From NCBI RefSeq assembly GCF_014200725.1, contig NZ_JACHCL010000002.1:1302001-1366000 (forward strand): DNA of 64,000 bases, written 5' to 3'. This document shows positions 7,616 through 16,402 of this stretch, piece after piece; positions within the stretch are counted from its first letter, which is position 1, and every line of letters begins with the position of its first letter. Under the pieces are notes generated by a model. It did not search any database. It had not been told where the DNA came from and saw only the letters and a list, made by a program, of their open reading frames with translations. The translations under genes were made by a program, and so were the position numbers. This stretch comes from Janthinobacterium silvisoli (GTDB lineage Bacteria > Pseudomonadota > Gammaproteobacteria > Burkholderiales > Burkholderiaceae_D).

Positions 7616-8743
7616 CTACACAAACACCGGCCGCATCATGAAATGTTCTACGGCCAGCTGAACAGCGCGGCCCAGCGGCACTTCCACCCAGCGGTGGAAG
7701 GCTGCGCCGCAGACCAGGCTGGCGCCCCAGGCAGTCAGCATGCCCAGCGCCTGCCACTCCGGCTCCAGCGGAACAAGATGAATAAAGGCGGCGTTGACCA
7801 GCAGGCAGACGGGGAAGTGGATCAGGAACACGGAATACGATATCTGGCCCAGGCGGTTGACCACCGACCAGGTTTGACCTTGAGCCGGGGTGCGCGAGCG
7901 GCCAAACAGGAACAGGACGCAGGCGACCAGCAAGGCCAGCGCGATGCGGCTACGGAAGTTGATGGCCAGCGCCAGCACGGCCGGGACGGTAATCATGATC
8001 AGCAAGACCGTCATGGCGCCAGCCTTGCGGCGCACGTCGCTGGCCCACCAGGCCAGCATGCCCAGGCCATAACTGCCAAAGAAATATGGCGCCCAGTTGT
8101 CCCAGCTGGCATCGAGGTTGAAGTGCAACAGGGAGACAGTTATGCCCAGGGTCACCACCAGCGGCATCAGCCAGGGTGCGCTGCGCTTGCCCGCCACATG
8201 GCCGCCCAGCCATAACAACAAGGCCGTCAGCGCATACAGCTGGAAATCGATGGCCACATACCAGGCGCCGGCCGACAGCGATTCGTAGCCGAGCACGCCG
8301 TGCAGCAGCAGCGCGTGGGCGCCCAGCTGGTCCAGCGTGGCGGGAGCTGAAATCGAATCGTGGGTCATCCAGTTGGCCGCCAAAATCGATGCGGCGGCGG
8401 CCAGCAAGGTTGCCGCCATAAACGGCGGCGCCAGCTTGGCATAACGCCGGCCGATGGCGCGCAATGGCGAGGCCAGGCCGGGCAAGCCGGCCGGCGAGAG
8501 GGATTTGGCGACCAGGAAACCGCTGATGACGAGAAAGACTTGCACGGCGATGCGGGCGCTGCCGCCCAGCCAGTCGAGCAAGGCAGGCAGCATGCGCCGC
8601 ACGTGATCGGACATGGGGCCGTAAAACGCCAGATGGTGCAGCACGATCAACTGCGCCGCGCCTGCCTTCAAGACATTAATCCAGCCAAACTGCGCGCGCA
8701 CGGCTACCTCCGCTACTCCACTTGCCACTGCCTTCATGCCCAA
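7616..8743 (-). CDS. Acyltransferase-3 family membrane protein
   Basis: The protein has 375 residues, with about ten hydrophobic segments over nearly its whole length. The family start is clear: INVLKAGAAQLIVLHHLAFY (conserved first helix with the His pair), then VQVFLVISGFLVAKSLSP (V-F-F-V-I-S-G-F motif). These OafA/YrhL-like proteins move acyl groups onto sugars or antibiotics at the inner membrane. The gene converges on the PHA depolymerase with only three bases between stops. No polysaccharide cluster adjoins it, so the acceptor is unknown. Confidence 0.85.
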   Translation of the reverse strand: MGMKAVASGVAEVAVRAQFGWINVLKAGAAQLIVLHHLAFYGPMSDHVRRMLPALLDWLGGSARIAVQVFLVISGFLVAKSLSPAGLPGLASPLRAIGRRYAKLAPPFMAATLLAAAASILAANWMTHDSISAPATLDQLGAHALLLHGVLGYESLSAGAWYVAIDFQLYALTALLLWLGGHVAGKRSAPWLMPLVVTLGITVSLLHFNLDASWDNWAPYFFGSYGLGMLAWWASDVRRKAGAMTVLLIMITVPAVLALAINFRSRIALALLVACVLFLFGRSRTPAQGQTWSVVNRLGQISYSVFLIHFPVCLLVNAAFIHLVPLEPEWQALGMLTAWGASLVCGAAFHRWVEVPLGRAVQLAVEHFMMRPVFV

Positions 8744-8857
8744 CCTTTGCTACACAGCTATATTTCAACAACACAATCCTGAGCAAGCGACTTGCTGATG
8801 ATTTTGCCGACCGGCCGATATGATAGCCGAGCTTGAAGGATAAGGTCGCTCCGCAGC

Positions 8858-9205
8858 CTATTTGGCGGGTGTCGCAGCTTCGAAGACAGACACCGGATGC
8901 TGCGCCAGGATGGCGTCGAGCAAGCCGGGAAAGCGCGCGTCGATATCGATCCGGCGCAGCGAGTTCATGTGGATGGTGCCGCTATTTTCCGTGAAAACGA
9001 GGCCAGATTCGCGCAAGACCTTGAAGTGGTGCGAGACAGTGGACTTGGGCCGGCCGCCGTCGAGCTCACCACAAGTGGCTGCTTCCACGCCAGCCAGGCG
9101 CCGCACGATGTCGAGGCGGATGGAGTCGCTCAAGGCATACAGCACTCTTTCTAGGACGAAATCGCTGGCGGGAGGGTGTTTATGGGGGCGCATGTGCAGA
9201 ATCAT
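8858..9205 (-). CDS. ArsR-family repressor
   Basis: The protein has 115 residues with a winged helix: LYALSDSIRLDIVRRLAG, then KSTVSHHFKVLRESGLVFT, the recognition helix of ArsR regulators. No metal-binding cysteine pair (C-V-C) is present: the only cysteine is in AATCGELDGG, so it is probably not a metal sensor. An electrophile or other small molecule is possible, given the flavin enzyme it faces. It is divergent from that enzyme, and a perfect palindrome lies between them. M1 and M5 are both possible starts. Confidence 0.87.
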   Translation of the reverse strand: MILHMRPHKHPPASDFVLERVLYALSDSIRLDIVRRLAGVEAATCGELDGGRPKSTVSHHFKVLRESGLVFTENSGTIHMNSLRRIDIDARFPGLLDAILAQHPVSVFEAATPAK

Positions 9206-9226
9206 ACACCATCAGCTATACTCCAT

Positions 9227-9254
9227 CCATTGTTCGAATACATTCGAACAATGG
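9227..9254. promoter_or_regulatory. Perfect 12-4-12 palindrome, likely ArsR operator
   Basis: CCATTGTTCGAA, four bases, then its exact complement TTCGAACAATGG. It lies between the two divergent genes and 40 bp before the oxidoreductase start. This is the position where an ArsR repressor would control both. Confidence 0.75.
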
Positions 9255-9294
9255 AACTTAACCCTATTCCCCACTTTTACGAACCAAGGCCACC

Positions 9295-10383
9295 ATGTCC
9301 GCCCTCTTCCAGCCCTTTACCCTCAAAGATATTACCCTGCGCAACCGTATCGCCGTGCCGCCGATGTGCCAATACATGGCTGTCGATGGCAAGGCCAACG
9401 ATTGGCATTTGTCGCACTATGCAACACTGGCGCGCGGCGGCGCGGGACTGGTGATCGTCGAAGCAACGGCCGTGTCGCCTGAAGGCCGTATCACGCCAGG
9501 CTGCACCGGCATCTGGAATGATGATCTGGCGCAAGCGTTTGGCCCCATGGTCAAGGCGATCAAGGCAGCCGGTTCGGTGCCCGGCATCCAGATCGGCCAT
9601 GCAGGCCGTAAGGCCAGCTCCAACCGTCCTTGGGAAGGCGACGACCATATCGCCGACGGTGATGCACGCGCCTGGCCGACCATCGCACCATCGGCCATCG
9701 CCTTTGGCGCCGGCCTGCCGAAAACACCACGCGCCATGAGCCTGGACGATATCGCCCGCGTACGCCAGGATTTCGTTGACGCCGCCCTGCGCGCGCGTGA
9801 AGTGGGCTTCGAATGGCTGGAACTGCATTTTGCCCACGGCTATCTGGGACAAAGTTTCTTTTCCGCCCATTCAAACCAGCGCGACGATGTCTATGGCGGC
9901 AGCGTGGAAAACCGTGCCCGCTTCCTGCTGGAAACATTAAAAGCCGTACGCGAGGTATGGCCGGAAAGCCTGCCGCTGACCGTGCGTTTTGGCGTGATCG
10001 AATACGATGGCCGCGATGAAGCCACCTTGCTCGAATCGATCGGCCTGGTGCGCGACTTCAAGGCAGCCGGCCTCGATATGCTCAGCGTCAGCGTGGGCTT
10101 TTCGATTCCTGGCGCAGCCATTCCATGGGGCACGCCCTTCCTGGCGCCCATCGCCGAACGGGTGCGCCGCGAAGCAGGTATCCCGGTGTCCTCGGCCTGG
10201 GGTTTCGGCACGCCAGCCATCGCTGAACAGGCAGTCAAGGATGGCCAGCTCGATCTGGTAATGGTCGGCCGTTCGCACCTGGCCAACCCGCACTGGCCAT
10301 ACGCCGCCGCCAAGGAATTGGGCGTGGAACGCCCTTCGTGGACCTTGCCTGCGCAATACGCGCACTGGCTGGAACGCTACTGA
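9295..10383 (+). CDS. Old-yellow-enzyme family NADH:flavin oxidoreductase (YqjM-like)
   Basis: The protein has 362 residues forming a TIM barrel that binds FMN and reduces activated C=C bonds with NAD(P)H. The start LFQPFTLKDITLRNRIAVPP followed by MCQY carries the conserved cysteine of the YqjM class. ELHFAHGYLGQSFFS and DDVYGGSVENRARFLLE are family hallmarks (H-A-H-G-Y-L and Y-G-G-S-x-E-N-R). Full length, no breaks. Its ArsR-type neighbour is divergent and shares the intergenic operator, so induction by a reactive substrate is plausible but inferred. Confidence 0.93.
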   Translation: MSALFQPFTLKDITLRNRIAVPPMCQYMAVDGKANDWHLSHYATLARGGAGLVIVEATAVSPEGRITPGCTGIWNDDLAQAFGPMVKAIKAAGSVPGIQIGHAGRKASSNRPWEGDDHIADGDARAWPTIAPSAIAFGAGLPKTPRAMSLDDIARVRQDFVDAALRAREVGFEWLELHFAHGYLGQSFFSAHSNQRDDVYGGSVENRARFLLETLKAVREVWPESLPLTVRFGVIEYDGRDEATLLESIGLVRDFKAAGLDMLSVSVGFSIPGAAIPWGTPFLAPIAERVRREAGIPVSSAWGFGTPAIAEQAVKDGQLDLVMVGRSHLANPHWPYAAAKELGVERPSWTLPAQYAHWLERY

Positions 10384-10422
10384 TAAACCAAGGAAGAGCC
10401 TGCCCGGCTCTTCCATCACGCA

Positions 10423-11994
10423 TCAGCCCGGCAAGGCTTGCAAGGACCATACGCTGTGCGGATCACCCTGCAAGCCACGGTGTAGCACGGCGCGCGCCAT
10501 GGACCAGTAGATCCAGGCAAACAGCAGCGCCATCAGGTCGACGACCACGATCACCGTCTCGCCGCGCCAGGCCGACAGCAGCGGATTGACACCGCCCGCA
10601 TACCACTGGGCAAATGGCAGCAACAGCGACAATACCGAGCACAGCATCAGCAATTCATGCGCCGCACGCGCCGGTGGGCGCATAAAGGCCCAGACGATGG
10701 ACGCGAAAAACACCGCATAATAAGTACGCTCTTCCCACGCTGCCAATCCGTCCGGGCCGGCAGGCGCCAGTTTATTCACCAGGAACAAGGCCGCGATACC
10801 GGCCACGCAACCGAGGCATATGCCCAAGGTGCCTTGCGCCATCCAGCGTGTGTTGCGCGGCTGTTCGCGCAAGCGGTGCTTGCGGCGCGATTCGATCCAC
10901 AACAAATTGCCGCTGTAGAACAAAAAGGCGCCCGCCATGCCCAGTACAAAATAAATCCACAGCACGGCGGCATGGCCAAAATCGCCGTAATGCAAACTCG
11001 TCAAGCCGCGCAAAAACATGGTGCCAGGGCTGAATCCACTAGGCGACAGCACCCGCTCGACCTTGCCATCGCTGGTGCCCAGCACCACGGCCGCGTTGCC
11101 CGTCAAGGTACGCTGGTCAACATCGCCATACACTTCGACCACCCCATGCACATCGCCGGCATGCTTGTAGCGCAGATACGTCATCTGCATGCCTGGCACC
11201 TGGCGCACGGCGATGTCGAGCAAGTCTTGCACCGGCAACAACGGCGCTTTTACGCCAGCGGCCGCGACGGGCTTGCTGATAAAGATGTCGGGCTGCACCA
11301 GGTTGAGCAGCTTGCCATCGAACACCAGGAACTGGAACGGCGCCATCAGCAAGAGCCCCAAGGTCAGGATCGCGCTGCTCCAGGCAAACATGATGTGGAA
11401 GGGCAAGGACAATATACCGACGGCATTGTGCGCGTCTTGCCATAGCCGTTTGAGGTTCTTGCCTATGCGCAGCGCAAACAGATCCTTGAAGAACGATGGC
11501 GCATAAATCACCACGCCACTGACCAGCGCCAGTCCGTACAGCACGCATACCAGGCCCAGCAAATAGGTGCCCAGCTGGGTCGGCAGCCCGGCCGTGTAAT
11601 GCAGGCGCACCAGGAAATGCGACAGCTCCGATTCAGGCTTTACGTCGATCAGGCTGCCATCGGGCGCCAGCTTGAAGTTGTGCTCGGCCACGCTGCCATC
11701 GGGCTTGTGCTCATCCCAGTCCAGCAACAGACTGGGTTCGTACTCGCTGGGCAGCTTCACGGAAAAACCGTCCCGGGCTTGCGGGTGCGCAGCCAGCACC
11801 GCATCGATCAGCGGTTGAGCCTGGGCCAGCGATTGCGGTGGTTCTTTCTTGGCGCTATGGGTTTCCCAGACATGCAATTGCTTGTTGAATACCGTGATCG
11901 CGCCCGCATAAAAGGCGATAAACAGGGCAAAGCCGGCGATCAGGCCGACCCAGGTGTGGACGGCGATAAAACTGCGCAAGGTCGACGATTTCAT
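10423..11994 (-). CDS. PepSY-associated transmembrane protein
   Basis: The protein has 523 residues from the ATG at 11994. I chose this start because the longer frame adds an unlikely leader and this ATG overlaps the upstream stop by 4 bp. It begins MKSSTLRSFIAVHTWVGLIA with a first helix, then a long periplasmic part holding PepSY repeats (LAQAQPLIDAVLAAHP), and further helices (YLLGLVCVLYGLALVSGVVI and others). Members of this family (PiuB-like) sit beside siderophore receptors and may reduce imported ferric siderophores at the inner membrane. It is the last gene of a three-gene operon behind a Fur-like box. Confidence 0.85.
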   Translation of the reverse strand: MKSSTLRSFIAVHTWVGLIAGFALFIAFYAGAITVFNKQLHVWETHSAKKEPPQSLAQAQPLIDAVLAAHPQARDGFSVKLPSEYEPSLLLDWDEHKPDGSVAEHNFKLAPDGSLIDVKPESELSHFLVRLHYTAGLPTQLGTYLLGLVCVLYGLALVSGVVIYAPSFFKDLFALRIGKNLKRLWQDAHNAVGILSLPFHIMFAWSSAILTLGLLLMAPFQFLVFDGKLLNLVQPDIFISKPVAAAGVKAPLLPVQDLLDIAVRQVPGMQMTYLRYKHAGDVHGVVEVYGDVDQRTLTGNAAVVLGTSDGKVERVLSPSGFSPGTMFLRGLTSLHYGDFGHAAVLWIYFVLGMAGAFLFYSGNLLWIESRRKHRLREQPRNTRWMAQGTLGICLGCVAGIAALFLVNKLAPAGPDGLAAWEERTYYAVFFASIVWAFMRPPARAAHELLMLCSVLSLLLPFAQWYAGGVNPLLSAWRGETVIVVVDLMALLFAWIYWSMARAVLHRGLQGDPHSVWSLQALPG

Positions 11995-12260
11995 GCCGCA
12001 ATCCTTACCAGGCCGCTGGCCTTCAAACCATACAGCACGGCGTAGGCCAGCAGACAGGCGCTGCCCAGCCATAGCCAGGCGCGCGCGCCGCTGCGGAACA
12101 AAAAGGCGATGCTCATCACACCTATCCACACGGGGAAAAACATGAGTAGCCACGGCAAGGTATGGCGGGCCTGGTCACTGCTGAGCAAGGCGGCCAGGCC
12201 GATCAGGGCGACGGCCAGCGGCAAGCCCAGCAAGATAGCGGCGAACGTTTTACCCCACAT
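11991..12260 (-). CDS. Small membrane protein, DUF3649-like
   Basis: The protein has 89 residues with three hydrophobic helices: TFAAILLGLPLAVALIGLAA, LPWLLMFFPVWIGVMSIAFL and WLWLGSACLLAYAVLYGL. Such proteins commonly lie between a DUF3325 gene and a PepSY gene in iron-uptake operons, and that is the arrangement here. The family name is assigned by size, topology and context rather than by a strong motif. It overlaps its downstream neighbour by 4 bp and the upstream gene by 11 bp. Confidence 0.65.
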   Translation of the reverse strand: MWGKTFAAILLGLPLAVALIGLAALLSSDQARHTLPWLLMFFPVWIGVMSIAFLFRSGARAWLWLGSACLLAYAVLYGLKASGLVRIAA

Positions 12261-12522
12261 GGCGAACCTTGCGCCAGGCGTCTAGATAAGGCAGGGCAAC
12301 CAGCGCCAGCATAAAGGCAGACAGCACGATGAAGAAGGCGCACGCCACACCGCAATCGATAGCTGCCAACCAGACCGAGGCGATAGCAGCCACGGTGGCG
12401 CTGACGCGCCGCAGCCGCAGCCGCAGCTGGGTACCGGCGGCAAGCCAAAGTGATTGATGTGGCGAAGCAAGATACAGACAGGCAGCAGACAGCCATGCAA
12501 GGACGATTCCAGCCCACATCAT
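12250..12522 (-). CDS. Small membrane protein, DUF3325-like
   Basis: The protein has 90 residues and three helices (AGIVLAWLSAACLYLAS, ATVAAIASVWLAAIDCGVAC, FFIVLSAFMLALVALPYL) with a basic loop LRLRLRRVS between the first two. It is the first gene of the Fur-box operon. DUF3325 proteins have this length and the helix-arginine-helix layout, and precede DUF3649 and PepSY genes. It starts with two tandem ATGs; either is possible. Its role is unknown beyond iron-linked expression. Confidence 0.65.
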   Translation of the reverse strand: MMWAGIVLAWLSAACLYLASPHQSLWLAAGTQLRLRLRRVSATVAAIASVWLAAIDCGVACAFFIVLSAFMLALVALPYLDAWRKVRHVG

Positions 12523-12627
12523 CGGCTCACTCCTGCAGCTGGAGCAGCAACAAACACGCTCGATTTCATAACAACCTTTATGGGAAAGACGGCCAGATCA
12601 AGATGACCCGGGCCTCAGCCCAATAGA

Positions 12628-12646
12628 TTAAATGAGAATCGTTAAC
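12628..12646. promoter_or_regulatory. Fur-like box upstream of PepSY operon
   Basis: TTAAATGAGAATCGTTAAC matches 13 of 19 positions of the Fur consensus GATAATGATAATCATTATC. It lies about 105 bp upstream of the first operon gene and is placed to repress it under iron sufficiency. Confidence 0.7.
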
Positions 12647-12661
12647 ATTTGCAAGTTACCG

Positions 12662-14173
12662 TTAGATTAACTCTGCATCCACCGGGGCTGCCGGCTTTTT
12701 CGCATTGGCAGGATGGCCTTCCAAAGGCAGTTCCGGCAAGAACAGCAGCACCACCAAGCCCAGCAGCAAGAGCACGGCGCCAGCGCCAAACACGCTGGCA
12801 ATCGCGTGGCGATATACTTCCACCGTCTGCGCCTGCGCCGCATGCGCCCCCAGGATGGATACGGCTTGCACGCCATGCGCATGCAGCTGATGCGCGAGGA
12901 TGGCGCCGGAACCGGTTACGCCCAGCAAGCCTCCCAGCGAACGGAAGAAGGCCAGCAAAGCTGTCCCCACGCCGCGCCGCGCCAGTGGCAAGGCATTCTG
13001 CACGGCGATCGTCATGTTCGGCATCACCATGCCCAGCCCCATCCCCAGGAAAAAGATGGCTGGCTCGATCACCCAATAGCCTTGCGCCGTTTCCATGGCC
13101 CAGGCCAGCACGGCAAACGACAGCGCCGCCACGCCCAAGCCCGCCACCTGCGCCAGCTTGTATTTGCCCGAGCGCGCCAGCACGCGGCCATTGAGCGTGG
13201 ACGACAGCACCAGGCCCACCATCATGGCCACCGTCATCACGCCCGATTCGGCCGGACTGGTCCCCATCACCAGCTGGAAGAACAGCGGGAAAAACACGCT
13301 GGCGCCCATCAGGCCCATGAAGGTCATCGCCATCACCAGGCTGGCAATATTGAAGGTGCGGTTCTCGAACAGGTCTGGCGGCAGCACCGGTTCATCGACG
13401 CGCCCGACATGCACGGCCAGCCAGCCGCCCATCACCAGCGCAATCGCGATACAGACCTTGATTTCCATCGCATCCCACGGCCACTCCGTGCCACCCAGCG
13501 CCAGCACCAGCAAGGCAGCCGTGATGGCGCCTACCAGCAAGAACGAGCCCAGATAATCAATCTTGTGTGCATGCATGCGCACCGGCTTGCGCATGGCGCG
13601 CGCAATGATGAAAAAAGCCACGGCGCCGATCGGCAGGTTCACATAAAAGATCCAGTGCCACGACAAGGCGTCGGTAATCACGCCACCCAGCACGGGCCCC
13701 AGCACGCTGGTGACGGCAAACACGATGGGCACCATGCCCTGGCGCTTGCCACGCTCACCGGGCGGCACCAGGTCGCCGATGATGATTTGCGCCAAAGGCA
13801 TGAAGCCGCCCGCACCCAGGCCCTGGATCGCGCGGAAGATAATCAGCTGCGTCATGTCTTGCGCCAGCCCGCACAAGGCCGAGCCCAGCAGAAAGGTGAT
13901 CAAGGCGGTAAAAATCATGGGGCGGCGGCCATATTGATCGGCCAACTTGCCATACAGGGGCATGGTGGCCGTCGAGGCCAGCACATAGGCCGTAACTACC
14001 CAGGACAAATGCGCCATGCCGCCCAGGTCGCTGACGATGCGCGGCAAGGCCGTGGCAACAATGCTCTGGTCCAGGGCGCCCAGGCCCAGCACGGCCATCA
14101 AGCCAAAAAAGACGGCGCGTACTTCGCGCGGCGTGACGGGCTCTGCGGAGCCCACATGTTGTTGCTTGCTCAT
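12662..14173 (-). CDS. DHA2-family MFS drug exporter (14-TM, EmrB-like)
   Basis: The protein has 503 residues and about 14 hydrophobic helices. Family motifs seen: GLGALDQSIVATALPRIVSD (DHA2 motif with L-D-x-T/S-I-V-x-x-A-L-P), GKLADQYGRRPM (motif A), FRAIQGLGAGGFMPLAQII (motif B region) and SVLGPVLGGVI (motif C, antiporter). It exports drugs in exchange for protons. It follows marR with a 4-bp overlap, so the two form one operon that the repressor should control. Substrate not deducible. Confidence 0.9.
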   Translation of the reverse strand: MSKQQHVGSAEPVTPREVRAVFFGLMAVLGLGALDQSIVATALPRIVSDLGGMAHLSWVVTAYVLASTATMPLYGKLADQYGRRPMIFTALITFLLGSALCGLAQDMTQLIIFRAIQGLGAGGFMPLAQIIIGDLVPPGERGKRQGMVPIVFAVTSVLGPVLGGVITDALSWHWIFYVNLPIGAVAFFIIARAMRKPVRMHAHKIDYLGSFLLVGAITAALLVLALGGTEWPWDAMEIKVCIAIALVMGGWLAVHVGRVDEPVLPPDLFENRTFNIASLVMAMTFMGLMGASVFFPLFFQLVMGTSPAESGVMTVAMMVGLVLSSTLNGRVLARSGKYKLAQVAGLGVAALSFAVLAWAMETAQGYWVIEPAIFFLGMGLGMVMPNMTIAVQNALPLARRGVGTALLAFFRSLGGLLGVTGSGAILAHQLHAHGVQAVSILGAHAAQAQTVEVYRHAIASVFGAGAVLLLLGLVVLLFLPELPLEGHPANAKKPAAPVDAELI

Positions 14174-14634
14174 GATTGTCCAATCTCAAGAAGTGCTTGC
14201 ATGGCGGCGGCCAGCGCATCCATCTTTTGCGGCGACAAGCGGGCAATGCGCCGCGCCAGCGCATCACGGCGCCGCGCGCGCAAGCTCTCGATCACGCGCA
14301 AGCCTTCGCTTGACACTTGCAAACCAGAACGGCGGCGGTCTTGCGGATCGGGCGCGCTGCGCTCGACCAGCCCCGCCTCTTCCAGCGACTTGACCTGCGC
14401 ACTGACGGTAGGCCCGCGCACATTCTGCACCCGCGCCAGGGCCGCCACGCCGATGCCGGGCTGTTCATGGATCAGCCCCAGCAGCATGTATTGCATCAGC
14501 GACACGTTGGAAGCCATATCGCCCCCCTCTCGCTGCATGGAACGCAGCAAGCCCTTGAAGGCCAGCCGCAACTCATCGGACAGCGCCAGCGCGCGTTCCG
14601 GGATCGGTGTATCGGATAGTAGATGGTCGGACAT
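14170..14634 (-). CDS. MarR-family repressor
   Basis: The protein has 154 residues. The winged helix is IGVAALARVQNVRGPTVSAQ, then VKSLEEAGLVERSAPDPQDR-RR, the wing with the D-x-R-x-x basic end typical of MarR. It is expected to bind the palindrome at 14647 just upstream and to repress itself and the MFS exporter until a phenolic or drug ligand releases it. The C-terminal helix supplies dimerisation. Full length. Confidence 0.9.
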   Translation of the reverse strand: MSDHLLSDTPIPERALALSDELRLAFKGLLRSMQREGGDMASNVSLMQYMLLGLIHEQPGIGVAALARVQNVRGPTVSAQVKSLEEAGLVERSAPDPQDRRRSGLQVSSEGLRVIESLRARRRDALARRIARLSPQKMDALAAAMQALLEIGQS

Positions 14635-14646
14635 GGGATCACTTAA

Positions 14647-14667
14647 ATAGATAGGCTACCTACCTAT
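14647..14667. promoter_or_regulatory. Inverted repeat, likely MarR operator
   Basis: ATAGATAGG-CTA-CCTACCTAT is a 9-bp inverted repeat with one mismatch, 13 bp upstream of the marR start codon. Position and size fit an autoregulatory MarR site. Confidence 0.65.
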
Positions 14668-14764
14668 ATTAATCATAGTCCGGCCGATAGGCAAGGAAAA
14701 TTTCATCCGCCTGCCCGCCCAGCCCTTCCCAAAACGCCCGCCAGCCTGCATAATGCGGCCCCTT

Positions 14765-14840
14765 GGGTCGTTAGCTCAGCTGGTAGAGCAGCGGACTTTT
14801 AATCCGTTGGTCGCAGGTTCGAATCCCGCACGGCCTACCA
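14765..14840 (+). tRNA. tRNA-Lys (anticodon TTT)
   Basis: This is a 76-base cloverleaf with encoded CCA. It has the acceptor GGGTCGT/ACGGCCT, D-loop AGCTCAGCTGGTAGAGC, anticodon loop CTTTTAA with TTT at positions 34-36, and T-arm GCAGGTTCGAATCCCGC. It is identical to the copy at 16403, and its 3' 45 bases are repeated at 2932. Confidence 0.97.
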
Positions 14841-14852
14841 AGAATACGCAGT

Positions 14853-14890
14853 AAAAAAAAAGCCCACGAATTTCGCTTCGTGGGCTTTTT
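14853..14890. terminator. Bidirectional terminator between tRNA-Lys and chitinase
   Basis: AGCCCACGAA-TTTCGC-TTCGTGGGCT is flanked by an A-run before and a T-run after. It can end both the tRNA transcript and the opposing chitinase transcript. Confidence 0.9.
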
Positions 14891-14921
14891 GCGTTCAGGC
14901 CTGCGCTTCAGTCCGTGCCTA

Positions 14922-15914
14922 TCAGCAACTCAGATTAGGACCGGTGGGTACGCCCAGGTTCTGGGTGAAGGTCGTGTAGTAATTCACCCGGGTCTGCATC
15001 TGGGCCGGCCCCTGATACGCAGTGCCGCCTACGCATTCGCGATTGCCGTTAATGGCATTGATGGTCTGGCCGAAACCGTATCCGCCGACCATCGAATCAT
15101 GCGCCGACCTCCCGGCGCGGCCAGGTTGGGTCATCCAGTACCAGATCGCACTTCTCCACGCGATGGTGGCGTTGGTGGCCAACAATTCCGGATTGTTCAC
15201 CAGTTGCTCGCCCAGCCCCATGGCGTTGCCCAGACTGCGGTAATTTGAGGTCCAGCTGATTTGGATCGGGCCACGACCGAAATACTGGTCGCCCACGTTA
15301 TTGCTCTTGCAGGGGACTTGTACCCAGTTCACATCGCAGTACAAGGGCCAGTTGGCGGTGTTGTATTCCCTGACTGCCTTCAGGTTGTCCGACTCGTGCT
15401 GCAGGTTGGCGAAGAAGGCGGCCACTTCCTGCTTGTCCAGGGTAGCGTTGCCCGACTTGGCAAAGCTTGGATAGTACGCTGCTGCAGCGACGAAGTCGGC
15501 GTATTGGTAGAACGAACTGCGGCTCGGGAACCATGATTCGAACTGAGCTTTTGACAGGCCGGCAAAACTGCCTCCCGGGTCGGGAGTCGGCGTCGGCGTA
15601 GTGCCGCCACCGCAAACAGAATCGGTGATCCACGGCTGGCCACTGTTAACGGGACCACTATTGGTCGATGGATTGCTGCCTTGCGTCCAATACGCGGCCC
15701 TGTAATTAACGCCGTTGTAGCTCACCGTCGCGCCGCCACTGTAGGCGGTGGCAGGCGACCAGGGGGCATAACATACAGCTGTAGTAGCGAGCAATGCAGT
15801 TGTGCTCGCTGGCGAGGACGGGTCGCCACCGCCGCAGGCGAGGAGCGAGCCCCCCATCAGTCCAGCGACAAGCGTGTTCATGAGAGTTCGATTCAAAGCT
15901 GACTCCATATTCAA
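14922..15914 (-). CDS. GH19 chitinase lipoprotein with CBM5/12
   Basis: The protein has 330 residues. A lipobox (GSLLACGGG) makes it a lipoprotein. Residues about 47-100 form a chitin-binding CBM5/12 module (WSPATAYSGGATVSYNGVNY, then AAYWTQG), followed by a Thr/Pro linker (GGGTTPTPTPDPGG). The GH19 catalytic domain has FFANLQHESDNLKAVREYN, with the two expected catalytic glutamates (HES and REY), and QYFGRGPIQISWTSNYRSLG, a family signature. It degrades chitin, as fungi- or arthropod-interacting bacteria do. It lies between two identical tRNA-Lys genes, so it may be an acquired or movable segment. Confidence 0.92.
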   Translation of the reverse strand: MNMESALNRTLMNTLVAGLMGGSLLACGGGDPSSPASTTALLATTAVCYAPWSPATAYSGGATVSYNGVNYRAAYWTQGSNPSTNSGPVNSGQPWITDSVCGGGTTPTPTPDPGGSFAGLSKAQFESWFPSRSSFYQYADFVAAAAYYPSFAKSGNATLDKQEVAAFFANLQHESDNLKAVREYNTANWPLYCDVNWVQVPCKSNNVGDQYFGRGPIQISWTSNYRSLGNAMGLGEQLVNNPELLATNATIAWRSAIWYWMTQPGRAGRSAHDSMVGGYGFGQTINAINGNRECVGGTAYQGPAQMQTRVNYYTTFTQNLGVPTGPNLSC

Positions 15915-16402
15915 GGTGTTGATATATCAAAAACGAGCGGACGGCAGGTCAAGTACCGGTGCTCCAGGCGTGGCGTTCACTGCGATATCGCGCGGTTTCC
16001 AAAAAAACAAATCAGTGATGTTGCCAGAATGCAAGTCTAACCATGGCCAGTCAAGTGGTTTTATCAAGTCATTAAGCTGGGCATACCAGTAGCCTCTCCA
16101 AGCACATTTCCGGGGCGGTTGGCCCCGTAGAGACTTGCTTTGGCAGACCATACCAATTTAATGCCTTTGTGCAGTGGTATTGCAGGGCAACTCAGGATGG
16201 ATAGCTGACCTGCGCCGGCAGGGTAGGTAATCCAGCCAAACTGGACACGCGGTCCAGCGGCAATGTGTCACATTTCAAGAGTCGTGGTCGGGCGGGCAGT
16301 ACGAATATCGAGGAAAAAATCGGGGCACGAAAGTGGGGGAATATTCCGCGGCCAAATTCGCTATTGCCAAACTAGCTTGCTGCCGTCATAATAGCCGCCC
16401 TT
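15915..16402. other. Long intergenic region upstream of chitinase and tRNA-Lys 2
   Basis: These 490 bp should hold the chitinase promoter (minus strand) and the tRNA promoter (plus strand). One minus-strand frame of 74 codons (15927-16151) stops 12 bp before the chitinase start. Its composition looks protein-like (WPWLDLHSGNITDLFFWKP), but I recognise no family and see no good ribosome site. It may be decayed sequence. No other structure seen. Confidence 0.4.

Noticed and set aside
12713-14650. 645-codon plus-strand frame opposite the MFS and MarR genes
   Set aside because: The opposite strand holds clear MFS and MarR proteins with a 4-bp overlap. The plus frame has no domain, and its His/Gln-rich text is typical of an antisense shadow.
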